A program made the translations under genes and the position numbers. The notes under the pieces were generated by a model. It worked only from the letters and a program-made list of their open reading frames with translations. It was not told the DNA's origin and ran no database searches. Positions 35,362 to 46,030 of a DNA stretch of 64,000 nt are shown piece by piece; position 1 is the first letter of the stretch, and each line of letters opens with the position of its first letter. The stretch is from Rhabditophanes sp. KR3021 (Eukaryota; Nematoda; Chromadorea; Rhabditida; Alloionematidae): assembly GCA_963281155.1 (NCBI GenBank), contig CAUJLY010000006.1, positions 930,001-994,000 of the forward strand, given 5' to 3'.

Positions 35362-35590
35362 TTAATATCTTTTAATTAGCAGGTCAAAAATGGCCAAACC
35401 TACCATCATTTCTTTGCAGACATCTTTTTTTGTTAGGTCTTTGATCGCGGCGATTGCTTGTTGGATAAGTGTCATTTCTTCATTAGTTAGTGTTTTGACT
35501 CCAGACAAGTGACTTATTATTGCAAGATGTTCGACAATTTGCTTCATGATTACTATTAATACTACAGGCATAATAGTGTTATCCACAAGC
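35362..35590 (-). CDS. hypothetical protein fragment
   Basis: About 75 codons from an in-frame ATG (MLVDNTIMP...) to a stop, helical in character (HLAIISHLSGVKTLTNEEM, AIAAIKDLTKK). It could be a terminal exon of a helical domain; the upstream region gives no convincing exon. Not recognised. Confidence 0.25.
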
Positions 35591-35648
35591 ATCACTCCAT
35601 AGACAATATGCTCCTTTTAGTATTACGTTTTGTTCATTCGAATTTTTA

Positions 35649-35972
35649 TTGACTACGTTAACTGATCTCAAAATTTTGTATCTAAAACGTATCACAAAAT
35701 TAAGACTGTCCAAAAGGTATAATAATGAAATGAAACCGGTAGTATTGGCACTTGTAAATTTGATAGTTCAATATATTTATCTTAATGTGTTAATGGAAAA
35801 TGAGGATCAAACTTTGTCAAATTTGTTATACTCTTATTTACCACTAATGTCTACTATAAATTTGTTTGTAACGAATTTTACAACTATTATATTAAGCTCA
35901 ACTGTAAGAAAGTATTTAAAGGAAATATATTATATTAATGGACTTAAAAAAGTCCACAATATTTTGAAGTGA
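35649..35972 (+). pseudogene. serpentine receptor C-terminal fragment
   Basis: Reads as the end of a seven-helix receptor: a basic loop (KRITKLRLSKRYNNEMK), TM6, TM7 (INLFVTNFTTIILSSTVRKYL) and a short tail. The layout is like the srg/srv-type genes in this window. Helices 1-5 are missing upstream. Confidence 0.45.
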
Positions 35973-36110
35973 AAAACTGGTATTAATGAATGATTTATTG
36001 TTGCACTAAATAGATAGAATAAGGTGCTAATAATACTTAATCATTATAATATTTATATTTTGTTGTGCTTGGTTAAAGCTATAATAAGTTTATAGCAAAT
36101 TTGAAATAAA

Positions 36111-37493
36111 TCACTTTGTAACTTCTGCCTTAACTTTTGGAATCAACCATTCAGGCTTTAAGACACGACACTTTTTAACAGCATCCTTCATAGCAAAAAC
36201 AATTCTCGAACCAATGGCATACTTTCTAGCATTCCACATGTAATCAGAACGGTCTTTGGGAACATTATGATTTTGCATACTGAAGCCATACAACATGAGC
36301 AATTGTAAAGCCTGATCAATCATACAATGATCATAGTTTAATTTGAACATATCCCAAGTCATTTCAAATTGACCGCCTCTTTGAATGACTTCAATTTTCA
36401 AATTTTCATAATATTTGGGCAAATCAACAGTTTCTATTTCTCTACGAATTTCAACTGAACAACCAAGGACGATAGCTCTGGCTAAATCAGCTCCAATGCT
36501 TCCTGTGTAAATAATTTGCCAGTCAATGACTAAAACAAATAATAAAATTCGAGTAACCTAAACTTACTGGCATCAATTTCATTTAATGGAGTTCCATTTT
36601 TATCTTTAAGGAACATAAAATTGTTATTCCAGAGATCTCCGTGAACAAAGCTTCTCATATTTCCTTCAATAAAAGGTAGTTCTTGGAAATTAGAAAGAAA
36701 AATTTTACTAACATTAGACATTAAAGCTAAGATATCAGTTTCATAATCTTTGTAAAGTTGATCTGGAACAAATTCTCTGATTGTATTCCAATTGTTAGTA
36801 AAAATTTCACTCATTTTTTCAAATTCAATAGCATCCAACAGCATTTTATATTCACCTTCCCATTCCTTATTAGGTAAACTAAAAAAGTAAGATTGAAGGT
36901 TGTGAATTTCTTTTAGAACATTTCTCATTTGATGGATATTCAATCCATAAATAAATTCAACATTCATCCCTGTATCACCGAGATAATCCATGATTAGAGC
37001 CCCTTCTTGTGTTCCTTCATTCCAATCTCTTGCTCCATAACACTTGACAATTTTTAAGTTAGGAATTTCAGTAAAGTTGTTATAAAATTGGCATTCTCTA
37101 TTGTGAAAATTAGCCAATAATTTGTTGTCCAGTAAATCCTCTTTATCGTCCATATTAATTTTTTGATGATCCATTGCTTCCAAAATGCATTCTGATCCAG
37201 GAATTTTTAAAATAGATAGAAATGGTTCTCTATTTGTGTCATCAAAATGAATAGTAATTTTGTAGACTTTTGAGATAAAGCCTTTTCCACCAGAGATATC
37301 AAAGGCATCAACCTAAACAAAATGTTAATTTAATTAATATTAAACTTACTTGAGTAACCTTGGAATCTCCTCTGGCATCTCTAAATGCCTGATTCTTTTC
37401 CTCCAAAGACCCAACAACCCACTCTACCTCAGTATTAGTTCCCACAACATTACTCTTCCTTACAACTTCATTGGCAAAAATAGACCCTTCCAT
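36111..37493 (-). CDS. choline-kinase-like (CHK/EcKinase-like, DUF1679 type) protein
   Basis: Exons 37493-37350, 37312-36568 and 36529-36111 give 435 residues, the usual length of this nematode-expanded family. N-lobe: ISGGKGFISKVYKI (glycine-rich) and FLSILKIPG (Lys). C-lobe: FVHGDLWNNNF with catalytic Asp274 (Brenner-type HxDxxxxN) and IIDWQ with metal-binding Asp299. Insects use relatives as ecdysteroid kinases; the nematode substrates are unknown, so only small-molecule phosphotransferase is claimed. Introns are 37-38 nt. Intact counterpart of the truncated 28.6-29.2 kb locus. Confidence 0.88.
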
Positions 37494-37997
37494 TATTATA
37501 AATATTTAGATTCTAATAAAAATAATAATTTACCATCCACCTATGTACCCTTTAAATATTCTTTTTTATTCACCAAAAAAGACCCTACTTTACTATTTAT
37601 CAATTAACATAAATTTATCTCCATTCCTATTTAGGATAGTTTATGTCAACACAATAAAAAATTTGTGCGAAGTTGTTTTTCAACTCATGACTAGGTTTTT
37701 TGATTTAGTGGTGATTTGATTCTTAATGAAGTTAATTTTGTGTTGAGTTTATTTCTTTTTGTGCTTTAATGGGAGTATTTTGGAATAAATATAATTTAGT
37801 TAAGTGTAATTATAAACTAGTAAATAATTGGAGTAGTTGATGTGTGTAATCAGTCCGATCATAAACAGGAACAATTTTTACAATGATTTTGAATTAATAC
37901 ATATAGCATTTAAAAGTAAGTAGTTAATTCGACCATAAAAAACTACTTTATGGTAAAATAAATTTTATAATAACACATGGTTTGAATTAAATCTTTC
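37494..37997. other. spacer upstream of the SRP RNA
   Basis: AT-rich, no gene; contains A/T-rich TATA-like stretches (about 37960-37975) that could belong to the SRP RNA promoter. Confidence 0.4.
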
Positions 37998-38302
37998 GCT
38001 GGGTTCCGTAACGGGAGATTGTCAGTCAGTGTCTTGACTGTATAATTTGAGGAAGACTTGCCCTCTGGAATCACAGTGGACCATTAAATGTTGACGATCG
38101 AGTGTCCGTGCCAAGCGTTGCGTCGATAGGCTTATCTTGGAGTAATCTTCGATAAATCGGTCGTGGTTTCGGCCTCTAAAGAGAGATGGAAGGCTCAGGA
38201 TCGAAAGGCAACAGGCAAAAGTTTCCGCGCGATGACAGTGGTCGGGTGGCGTACGCAAAGCATTTAGTACCACTTGCTAGGTTTATATAGTTTCACTCAA
38301 AT
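37998..38302 (+). ncRNA. signal recognition particle RNA (7SL)
   Basis: A GC-rich 300-nt island matching SRP RNA in order. The 5' Alu-domain start is GCTGGGTTCCGTAACGGGAG (U-GU-AA type motif). A central GATCGAGTGTCCGTGCCAAG corresponds to the human GATCGGGTGTCCG segment of helix 6. Then comes the helix 8 core GGATCGAAAGGCAACAGGCA followed by GATGACAGTGG, equivalent to the SRP54-binding region of human 7SL. The T6 run at 38302-38307 is the Pol III terminator. The RNA scaffolds the particle that targets signal-peptide ribosomes to the ER. The 5' end is uncertain by a few bases. The overlapping minus-strand open frame is a shadow. Confidence 0.9.
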
Positions 38303-39067
38303 TTTTTGGATAAATCAATCATTTTTCTACACTATTTAACAAATAGATAATAGCTATGTTATTTTATAATTGCGAATTTAAATACTTTTATACTAGATTT
38401 AATTGGTCTGACTGTTATAATAAAATGTACCATTTTTTGTAGCTTCTTTTCATTTTTCTTCCGATATGTGCTCACTGTTATGTCTGTTGTTACTGTAGTA
38501 ATTTTATTTTTATTTTTTTTATAAAAAATGAAGGTTTTAAGAATTGATATATTTTGATGATTTTTACTCACAAAAAAATAATTTCTACTCATTTGTTTTT
38601 CTTTTTAAGCTCTATAAGATATAAATGTTTTAAAGAAGATAAAAAATACACTACGAAAAATTAATATAGTAACAACAGACATAACAGTGCATATTCGACA
38701 CTAACACAGTTACATCATGGCCAGCATCAACTAAAAAATTATAATTGAAACTAGCAAATAATGTTACTTAAAGCATCCGCAATTTCAGACGCAAATACAA
38801 CATGTGAATAACCAAATTTGGGATTATAAATTAATATTTTGTATGGTTGAATAACAGTCAGTAAAAATGCAATTAATAAAAACAATCCACTAAACGCTAT
38901 CATCTTATAATATTATCTTGGTCTATTAATGTTTAGATTTAAGTATCAAAAAATTGTTATCTGTAAACAAAAAGTACCAATTAAGTTAATGCTTTTGATC
39001 AAATATATAATTTCAGTGTGATGACATGTTTCAAAGTAAATTCTTTTAATGTTTAAAATCAAGTTCA
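38303..39067. other. intergenic containing an inverted repeat
   Basis: No gene seen. A 22-bp perfect inverted repeat (38473-38494 and 38668-38689) encloses about 170 bp of A/T-rich sequence; see the repeat entry. Confidence 0.45.
38473..38689. repeat. foldback / MITE-like inverted repeat
   Basis: CACTGTTATGTCTGTTGTTA-CT at 38473-38494 recurs as its exact reverse complement at 38668-38689, and similarity extends several bases outward. No coding sequence lies between. It has the form of a small foldback transposon relic. Confidence 0.6.
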
Positions 39068-39475
39068 TTAAGTTTCAGGAGCGTTATATTCATGTCTTTG
39101 GATTAAGGGTAGCAATCTAAATTTTGATTTGATCTCGTTCGAAAGGGATAATAATGCAAAAGGCGCATTAACAACTAAAATAGTTTCAGATAGTAAAAAG
39201 ACATTTATTGATATAATGAGTAAATCCATCCACATATATTTAGTGCCGATGAAAACAACAATTTCATTAAACATAGTACATATTAATGTTGCAAAATTAA
39301 TGGTTCAATATTTAACAAAAATCATTTCTGACTTTGAAACTTTTCCAGTAGTCAGTTTACTTATTTTTCTTGCCAAAAGAACACTTAATATAGATATTAG
39401 TATGAGACAAGTCGTATGAATTACTATCATTGTAAACCAAGTTATTACATATTCATTTGCTGATCTATAGATATA
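39068..39475 (-). pseudogene. serpentine receptor pseudogene, srg/srv-like 3' half
   Basis: Minus-strand frame: EYVITWFTMIVIHTTCLIL (TM5), then SEMIFVKY, an in-frame TGA (39307-39305), TINFATLICTM (TM6), and TM7 ending NAPFALLSLSNEIKSKF, to a stop at 39068. The 30.6 kb gene reads TEMIFVKFSTINF at the same place, so the stop is an inactivating mutation. Upstream helices are absent or scrambled. Confidence 0.7.
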
Positions 39476-40088
39476 CCTTCTTCAGAAACTTCTAATTTTA
39501 AAGTTGAATATATAAGATATGAAAACCGGTTAAATGTTGTATTAATGGTAAAAAACAATTAAAATTTGAAAGCAAACCGATATAGCCTTTAATACTTAGA
39601 TAAAATTGGTGATGAATAAAAATTCATATAAAAGTTAGCTAACTTAAATCTAATATATCTAAAATTGATAAGAAATTCAAAATATTATTAGTACTTAATT
39701 TTCAATAACAAGAATCCCTTTTTATCACGTCAGAGTTTGTTACAATATTTTGGAGATTAAACATCAAGATCATTTATTTTGTAGCTGGATCGTTCTTTTA
39801 TCATAGCTTATAAAAGATATTTTGCCAAAGTATGTATGAGATTAATCTTATCTAAGTGTCTTTTGTGATCAACTTTTATATCAAATGAAAAAATAGCTTT
39901 ATATGTACAATACTTGTCTTTTTCAAGAACATAAATATTTCAAAACTTTCTTTACTTTTAACTTATCATACCATTTATTCATATCAAAAGCATATTGTAG
40001 TTTGATTGGCTCTGTTTATCAGTATCATTTCGACATTATAAGTATAAATAAAAGATTGCTGTCTTGCTGTGCAAGGTCATTCATAAAT
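39476..40088. other. spacer and UGT promoter
   Basis: No gene seen. GATA-type sites (CTTATCT at 39847-39853, TTTTATCA at about 39797) lie upstream of the UGT and would fit intestinal expression by GATA factors. Confidence 0.35.
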
Positions 40089-41848
40089 ATGAAAGGTGTA
40101 TTTTTATTTTTAGCTCTACTTCATGTAGTTTCATGTGTACGTATTCTTGTGTATCTTCCTGAAAGTGGCAGGTCACATATGAGGGTTTGTTTTAAACTCA
40201 AAAAGAATCAATTAACAATGTTTTTTAGCATATGGCCAAATTGGCTGATATTTTGGTAACAGCTGGGCATGATGTGGTAAGTACATAGTTGGACATTTTG
40301 AATTTTTGTTTTTTTTATTTAGACAGTTTTAGTATCGCCATTTGATCCAAGTGAAGCAGATCAACATGGCCTAAAATTAGCTAAAACTATCAGAGGAAAA
40401 GTAAACCCCAATTTGTTGGATCAATCTGGTCCAGCCAAGACTGAGCACCTGAAAATGATTTGGACTAACAATTTTGCCTCACCCATATCAGTATATTTCA
40501 TGACAAAATTCACCGATTCATGGGTTGAACATTGTAAAGGAATCATGAACGATGACGAATTGACTGCCCAAATAAATGGTCAAACATTCGACATTGCCAT
40601 CGGAGAAGCCTTTGATCCATGTATCTTTGGTCTTTACAGGCAATATGGAATTGAAAATCATATTGTTGTTTCTAGCGGTTTATTCTTTAGTCCTCATTTT
40701 GAATTGTTAGGTCTTACCTACCCCTCTACTCAAGTACCAGATTTAATGGCTGATTTTGGAGCTAATGGATTTTCAATTTATGAAAGATTGGTGAACAAAT
40801 ATTACGGTTTAGTGAGTTACATATTCTTAACAAGGCCAATGCAACAAGAACAAGCTTTGTTTGATCAAAAGTTCGGTAAAGGAGTCGTAGATATGAGAAA
40901 AACATTTTCAGAATGTGCTTATTTGATTACTAATGCCGATCCATTAATTGACTTTGCCAAACCAATTACCTCCAAAATAATTGAAATTGGAGGTTTTTCA
41001 ATTCCTAAAAGCAAACCATTAGATGATCATTTTGACAAGGTTATGTCTTTGAGAAATAAAAATGTTTTAATTTCATTTGGAAGTAACGCAAAGTCTTGCT
41101 TCATGCCAGATAGTTACAAGCAGAATTTGAGGAAAGTCTTTAAATCTTTTCCAGATGTTACTTTCATATGGAAATATGAAGCAGAAACTGATGACGGTAT
41201 TACTGAAGGGCTTGGCAATTTGATTATTTCAAAGTGGCTTCCACAAACTGATATATTGGCTGACAAAAGACTTTCTGGTTTCATTACTCATGTAAATTTA
41301 CTTTTTATCTTGAAAATATTGATATCATTTCAGGGTGGATTAAATTCTTTGACTGAAGCGTCACAAGTGGGTGTTCCTTTAATTCTTGTGGGATTATTTG
41401 GTAAGTTAATCAAAAATAAATATATAAATAATTTGTAGGTGATCAATTGCGAAATGCTCAAGTTGCTGAAAAAATAGGATTTGGAAAAGGAGTCGAAAAA
41501 TATTTACTAGCTGATTTCGACACTATGAGAAATGCTATTGATGAGGTATTCTTCAAATCCGATAAATATAGAAAAGCTGCAGTCAAGCTGATGGAAAGCA
41601 TCAAAAACAAACCCTTTAATTCAACAGATGTGTTCGTTCGACACGTCGAGTATGCTGCTAAGTATGGAGCCCAACCAATGCTTAATATTTTGGGGCAAGA
41701 ACAATCGTACATTCAAAGAAATAATATTGATCTCTTAGCTATTCTTATTATCGTTTTGTTTTTGTTTGGTGTATTGATTTTGAAGGCTGTCAAATGTTGC
41801 TGCTGTAGAGAAAAAGTTGTGGTTAAAAAAAGTAAAAAGTTAAATTAA
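40089..41848 (+). CDS. UDP-glucuronosyl/glucosyltransferase (UGT)
   Basis: Exons 40089-40184, 40229-40276, 40323-41291, 41334-41400 and 41439-41848 give 529 residues, standard for a UGT. Signal peptide MKGVFLFLALLHVVSC; N-terminal acceptor domain (RILVYLPESGRSHMR...); UDP-sugar signature [21 protein letters not shown] and on to GDQLRNA (about 352-400); one membrane helix near 492-509; a CCCC cluster; and a basic tail ending KKLN, a KKXX ER-retrieval signal. Expected to conjugate small lipophilic compounds in the ER lumen. Five exons with 38-46 nt introns. Intact. Confidence 0.95.
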
Positions 41849-41896
41849 GTTTTTATTTATTTTTATCGTCAATAAAATGTTATAGAACCGTACACA

Positions 41897-42466
41897 CTAA
41901 ATTTTTTCAAAATTAGAGGTACTTTTTGGTATTTTAATATTGTTTGAGACTTTATCAAGTACTAATTGTAGTTCGGCAGATACTAATTTTGTTATATACT
42001 CATAATCACCGGTAGCCTCTTGTTTTAACATTTTCTTCACAGAATAAAAGCTTGGAAAGATGTTAGTACCGTGTAGATTCTTAAGAAGTGACTCAAATTT
42101 ATTTTGAGTTAAATTTAACTCCAAGAGTAACTTGACGGCTTGCTCAGTATTGTACTTCTTGGTCACTCGATTATCTACTAAACTTCTTGCTTGAAAATAG
42201 TTACTTAAATTTTCAACGAACATTGAATCGGGTGGCATTGACATATTTGCTTCGACAAAACTGTCGTAAATATGTCTAACATAGTCTGACCTTGATTGAT
42301 CTCCAGAATCTTGAACTGGCAGTCTTCGCCTAATTACTGGTACTTTCTGATTGCACAGTTTGTTATACTTCAATTCCAATTCTGCATATTTTTTATTCAA
42401 AACAGAATAGTTGCTTTGTACATCAGCTAATTCTTTTCCCAGTGTTTTATTCCTTTCCAAAAGCAT
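41897..42466 (-). CDS. coiled-coil protein, function unknown
   Basis: An intact single frame of 189 residues from the ATG (MLLERNKTLG). A longer frame starts only at a GTG and is closed by a stop just upstream. The first 40 residues form a coiled coil (LADVQSNYSVLNKKYAELEL). The rest is mixed, with YVRHIYDSFVEANMSMP and NLTQNKFESLLKNLHG. No membrane segment or signal peptide. It ends only 49 nt from the UGT stop, in convergent orientation. It may be the 5' or only exon of a host gene or of a transposon-derived gene; not recognised. Confidence 0.5.
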   Translation of the reverse strand: MLLERNKTLGKELADVQSNYSVLNKKYAELELKYNKLCNQKVPVIRRRLPVQDSGDQSRSDYVRHIYDSFVEANMSMPPDSMFVENLSNYFQARSLVDNRVTKKYNTEQAVKLLLELNLTQNKFESLLKNLHGTNIFPSFYSVKKMLKQEATGDYEYITKLVSAELQLVLDKVSNNIKIPKSTSNFEKI

Positions 42467-43141
42467 CGTGTGCACTCTGCTTTATCATTGACTTATTCAC
42501 TCTTTGTTTTCTAATTAATGAGAAATACCTCGATAGTAAAACAGACAATTTTATGACAACAAAAGTTACAGATATCATGTTTTACAGTCAAAGCGCTCTG
42601 CACAATCTTTCCGAAATGTTCTTGTTACTTTCATTTCATATTATTTCAACATTTGCCGTAAATGATATTCAATTATTTATTACAGTAAGTTTATGTTGTC
42701 AAGATTATCATTTCACATAATAAGCTTTATGTTAGTTTCATTAGATAGTTTATTACAATATTTTTAGACATTACTGGGCACATTGGGTGATGAATAGTTT
42801 TGGTGACATTGAACTTTCCGATTCCTATATACAAATTAATTTTAAATGAATATTTTTGTGACTTAATGCCTTCTAATATTATTAAATCATAATAATTAAA
42901 CCACGTCTTTCATTTAATATTTCTTTGGGAAATATGAATAACCTAATATTCATATAACCATTTCTATGTAAAACTAATTAATCAAAAACTATTTTTAAAC
43001 TGTTTGATGCAAAAATTTCAACATACCTGGTAATTTACTTGAACTGACTTTGCTTTGTAATGGCTTAATGTCAGATATTTATTTAGGTCTCTTCATACAC
43101 AAAAATATTGTTCTGTGCTCAACGGTTTTTTCCATGGAGTA

Positions 43142-43231
43142 ATGCCGGTTGCAGTTTTATCTGTCCACATTTTTTTATTTTGTCTTTTCGGAAATCTTCT
43201 TGTAATAACTGGATTTAATCAAAGAACATAA
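43142..43231 (+). pseudogene. possible receptor TM1 fragment
   Basis: ATG followed by a single hydrophobic helix with FCLFGNLLVITGF, a GN...LV pattern typical of rhodopsin-class TM1, and a stop after 29 codons. No continuation was found, so this is at most a relic. Confidence 0.25.
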
Positions 43232-43383
43232 AGAAAATTTATAAATAATAAGACAAAATTATGTGTGTTTATTTAATTTGGGTAAATCTATGACATTTTT
43301 ATATGTATTCTACTTTGTTATTTCCGAATTAAATACGTTATGTGTGCAGTATATAGAGGTGTTTACATAAAAATATATCTCTG

Positions 43384-43449
43384 CAACAAAGTTCTACTTC
43401 CGATTTACACACATCGATGCATAAAAGCTGACAGTAAAGTTACTGAAAT
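43384..43449 (+). promoter_or_regulatory. SL RNA promoter, copy A
   Basis: Shares with copy B an element AAAGTTCTACTTCCGATT at about -63 to -45 and CATAAAAGCTGACAG about 30 nt upstream of the leader. The layout fits an snRNA-type proximal element plus a second box. Confidence 0.6.
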
Positions 43450-43542
43450 GGTTTAAAAAACCCAGTTTGAGGTTAGTATGCGTTCAGGATTCAATATGAA
43501 TACTGTTAGCAAATTTTGGAATGAGACTTGAAAAGTTTCTAA
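43450..43542 (+). ncRNA. spliced-leader (SL) RNA, copy A
   Basis: Leader exon 43450-43471 (22 nt: GGTTTAAAAAACCC then AGTTTGAG), donor GTTAGT at 43472, Sm site AATTTTGG at 43512-43519 and a perfect 7-bp 3' hairpin GAGACTT-GAA-AAGTTTC at 43523-43539. The length of about 93 nt is usual for nematode SL RNA. This RNA, as an Sm snRNP, donates the leader to the 5' ends of mRNAs. Near-identical to copy B, about 20 kb away in inverted orientation. Confidence 0.93.
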
Positions 43543-43722
43543 TAAAAAAGCATAATACACATGCATCAGTTGAATTCAACTATCTTGAAAGTTTTTAATT
43601 TGCCTCATTTTTGCTCAAATAACGAAAGATAATACAAAACAATTATTGTAATCAGATAATAAAGAAACTGCTTACTAGCAATATTAACTTCCCTTACTTT
43701 TCTTGAATTTTCTAACAACATT

Positions 43723-44225
43723 CTAAATGGAATCAACTTCATCTTTTGACAAATAAATAACGGTCAATGTTTTCTTTTTAATCTTTAGAATTATTAATAT
43801 GGCTTGTTTCACTTTATCTAAAATAAGCTGATTAACTATCTTCTTATCACTAAATATTTTCTAGAATTTGTAAGGTTAATTTGGTGTACCAATCAATATA
43901 TCTATGACAGAAGCTCAGCTTAAAAGGTTTGATTTTTGATTTCATGAGCAGCTTTTCTGTTACTAATAAACATCCGTTTTTCTTTAGAATTGCGTTGTAC
44001 TGAAAAAAAAATTAATTTGATTAGAATATAATTAAAAGATATACTAACGAAAGCTGATTAAAAAATCCATGTTCTAAGCAATCTAATTGATGATACTAAC
44101 ATTCATTTCAAATAAACTAATTCCCTTTGAAATTTAATAATCTTTTGCGCACAAATTTTTTTGAATAGATCATATCTGTTGATGTTTTTATTGCTTTCTC
44201 ATTCATGAACACATCCTATGTTGTT
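43723..44225 (-). pseudogene. decayed gene, family unknown (LRR/F-box style)
   Basis: Minus-strand pieces: KTSTDMIYSKKFVRKRLLNF, then YHQLDCLEHGFFNQL, an intron-like gap ending TTTTTTCAG, then YNAILKKNGCLLVTEKLLMK to a stop. A frame change leads to KKTLTVIYLSKDEVDSI and the final stop at 43723. Stops interrupt the reading several times. Confidence 0.3.
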
Positions 44226-44608
44226 TTAATTGTAAATAATGATATTAAAGAAAGATATACATACATATTTTGTTCATGTTGATATATTTTCATGACTACA
44301 CATTAATTTAAGTGCTCCGGAAATAATAAAATAAATCCATTCAATGTTTGCATTCGACAGTAAAAATGCCAGAATTAGATGAATGACAGACAATAATTAT
44401 GCCAATTGTCTCAATAGTACGTGGATTTTGAATGAAGTACAAAGTGATTATCAATGATGCTTTTACCTACGCCTACAAACAACTCATTATCATTTTTATA
44501 GTTGTTATATACTTGCCTCATTTAATGACTAATACTAAAACACTATAAAAGGTCTTAAGAGTTTCAAAAAACATATCATACAAAATATTCTAGTACATAA
44601 GCTACATT
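44226..44608. other. intergenic, no gene seen
   Basis: AT-rich spacer upstream of the 44.6 kb receptor; a TATA-like ACTATAAAAGG lies at about 44541. Confidence 0.4.
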
Positions 44609-45641
44609 ATGATAAATGTAATAGAATTAAAAAACAAAACTACTATGTTCATGCTTGATATGGAGTATCTTAAAAAATCACACCCTTTAACTCAAAAATT
44701 TTTGATTCCTTTCTTATTTATTTCAAACAGTCTAATAATACCAATGCTATTACTTGGATATTTGTTCATCTATAAAAAAGCCATGGTACATTCAAATTTT
44801 AAGATGATCATACTTACACTAGGAATAATAAATCTACATTATGATGTATTTCTATTAATATGTTCTGCTAAAATCTTATTTTTTGAGTATGATCAAGCAT
44901 TTTGTCTATTTTTTGATATGGTATTACAGTTTGGAGGGGCTCCTGTGATTTTCTTCCCGATACTAATGCTGCTTGAAAGATTTGAAGCATATCAGAATGT
45001 TTCAAGTTATGAAAGTTCACCATTAAATGTAAAATATTTTATCTATTGTTTAATTGCAATAATGCTGGGAATATTTATTATTTTAAACGAAGTGTTCGGT
45101 AAGTTTTATTTTTAAATATATTTATAAACAAACATTTTTGGGAGTAATTAATGAATATTATACAAATTCACTATGGTTCATAGCTACATTCATAGCCTTT
45201 ATCGGTATCATCATTTTACACAAAAAGAATAAGTATGCCCTTAAAATGGAAGAAGAATGCAAGACAAGTGTGAATAAGAAGTTTCAGCTAATAGAAAATT
45301 CCGAAATTATTTCAGTTTTATTACTTACCGTAACATTTTTGTCCTTTGCCAGTTTATTTGTTTTTATTATTCATATTTTATGCACTTTAAATATTATTGA
45401 AAGAGCTTTTGTTTCTGGCTTTGTTTTTTCTAGTTTCTCCATTTTTACTTTTGTTTTTCCGTATTTTTTCATACTAATGTTGTCGTCAACAAGAAATGCA
45501 CTAAGACAACTTTTCAAATCAAACAAAGTTGAAGATGAAGAATGTGTTTCTGTAATTGATTATGAACAAGGCTTAAAAAGTGTTCGAAAGTTAAATGAAA
45601 CGGAAATGCATTTTAACCAAATTCAAAAAAGTTGGAATTAA
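44609..45641 (+). CDS. serpentine receptor, Sra-superfamily-like
   Basis: Exons 44609-45098 and 45145-45641 give 328 residues. The acceptor (TTTTTGGGAG) is weaker than others in this window, but it is the only one that keeps the frame (phase 1). Seven hydrophobic segments. KKFQLIENSEIISVLLL before TM6 recalls the YQ..EN signature of sra/srab-type receptors, and TM7 ends FFILMLSSTRNALRQLF. Long acidic C-terminal tail. Predicted chemosensory GPCR; family placement tentative. Its tail is copied just downstream. Confidence 0.75.
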
Positions 45642-45705
45642 ATAAATTGTCTTTATTTGAATAAAAAATTGTAAACATGTTTTAAAAATTAATCTTCTAT
45701 TTGAA

Positions 45706-45951
45706 ATGATAATAATTTGGACAGCTATTTTTCCAATGGCTTTTATTCTAAGTCTTAGGTCTACTAGAAGTTATTTAAAACAACCGCTTGGATTAAAGAA
45801 AAAAGAATCAAATCTGCCTGCTAATAATTTTCTTTCTAAGCCTAAAGAAGTTCGATTAAAAATTGAAGCTCAATTTTATTTTGACCAAGCTAGCATGATG
45901 TGGAATTATAATTTTGAGATACATTTAAATACTTACAATATATATTTATAG
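45706..45951 (+). pseudogene. tandem receptor fragment (TM7 and tail)
   Basis: Reads IFPMAFILSLRSTRSYLKQP, then an EAQFYFDQASMMWNY tail, matching in order FFILMLSSTRNALRQLF and ETEMHFNQIQKSWN at the end of the preceding receptor. Only the last helix and tail remain, 65 nt downstream of the intact gene, so it is the remnant of a second tandem copy. Confidence 0.7.
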
Positions 45952-46030
45952 CAAACATTATCAAATATTTATTTAAATATTTAGAGATTTAATCTATCCC
46001 TAGTATAGTTGATTCCTTTGGCAAATAAAG

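Noticed and set aside
37991..38020. U5 snRNA (AAATCTTTCGC resembles U5 loop region)
   Set aside because: The rest of U5 is absent and the following sequence fits the SRP Alu domain.
38022..38273. 83-codon open frame on the minus strand
   Set aside because: It lies wholly inside the SRP RNA gene; RNA landmarks on the plus strand explain the GC content and lack of stops.
42442..42720. 92-codon plus-strand frame beside the coiled-coil gene
   Set aside because: It starts without an ATG, partly overlaps the opposite gene and shows no recognisable motif beyond one hydrophobic stretch.
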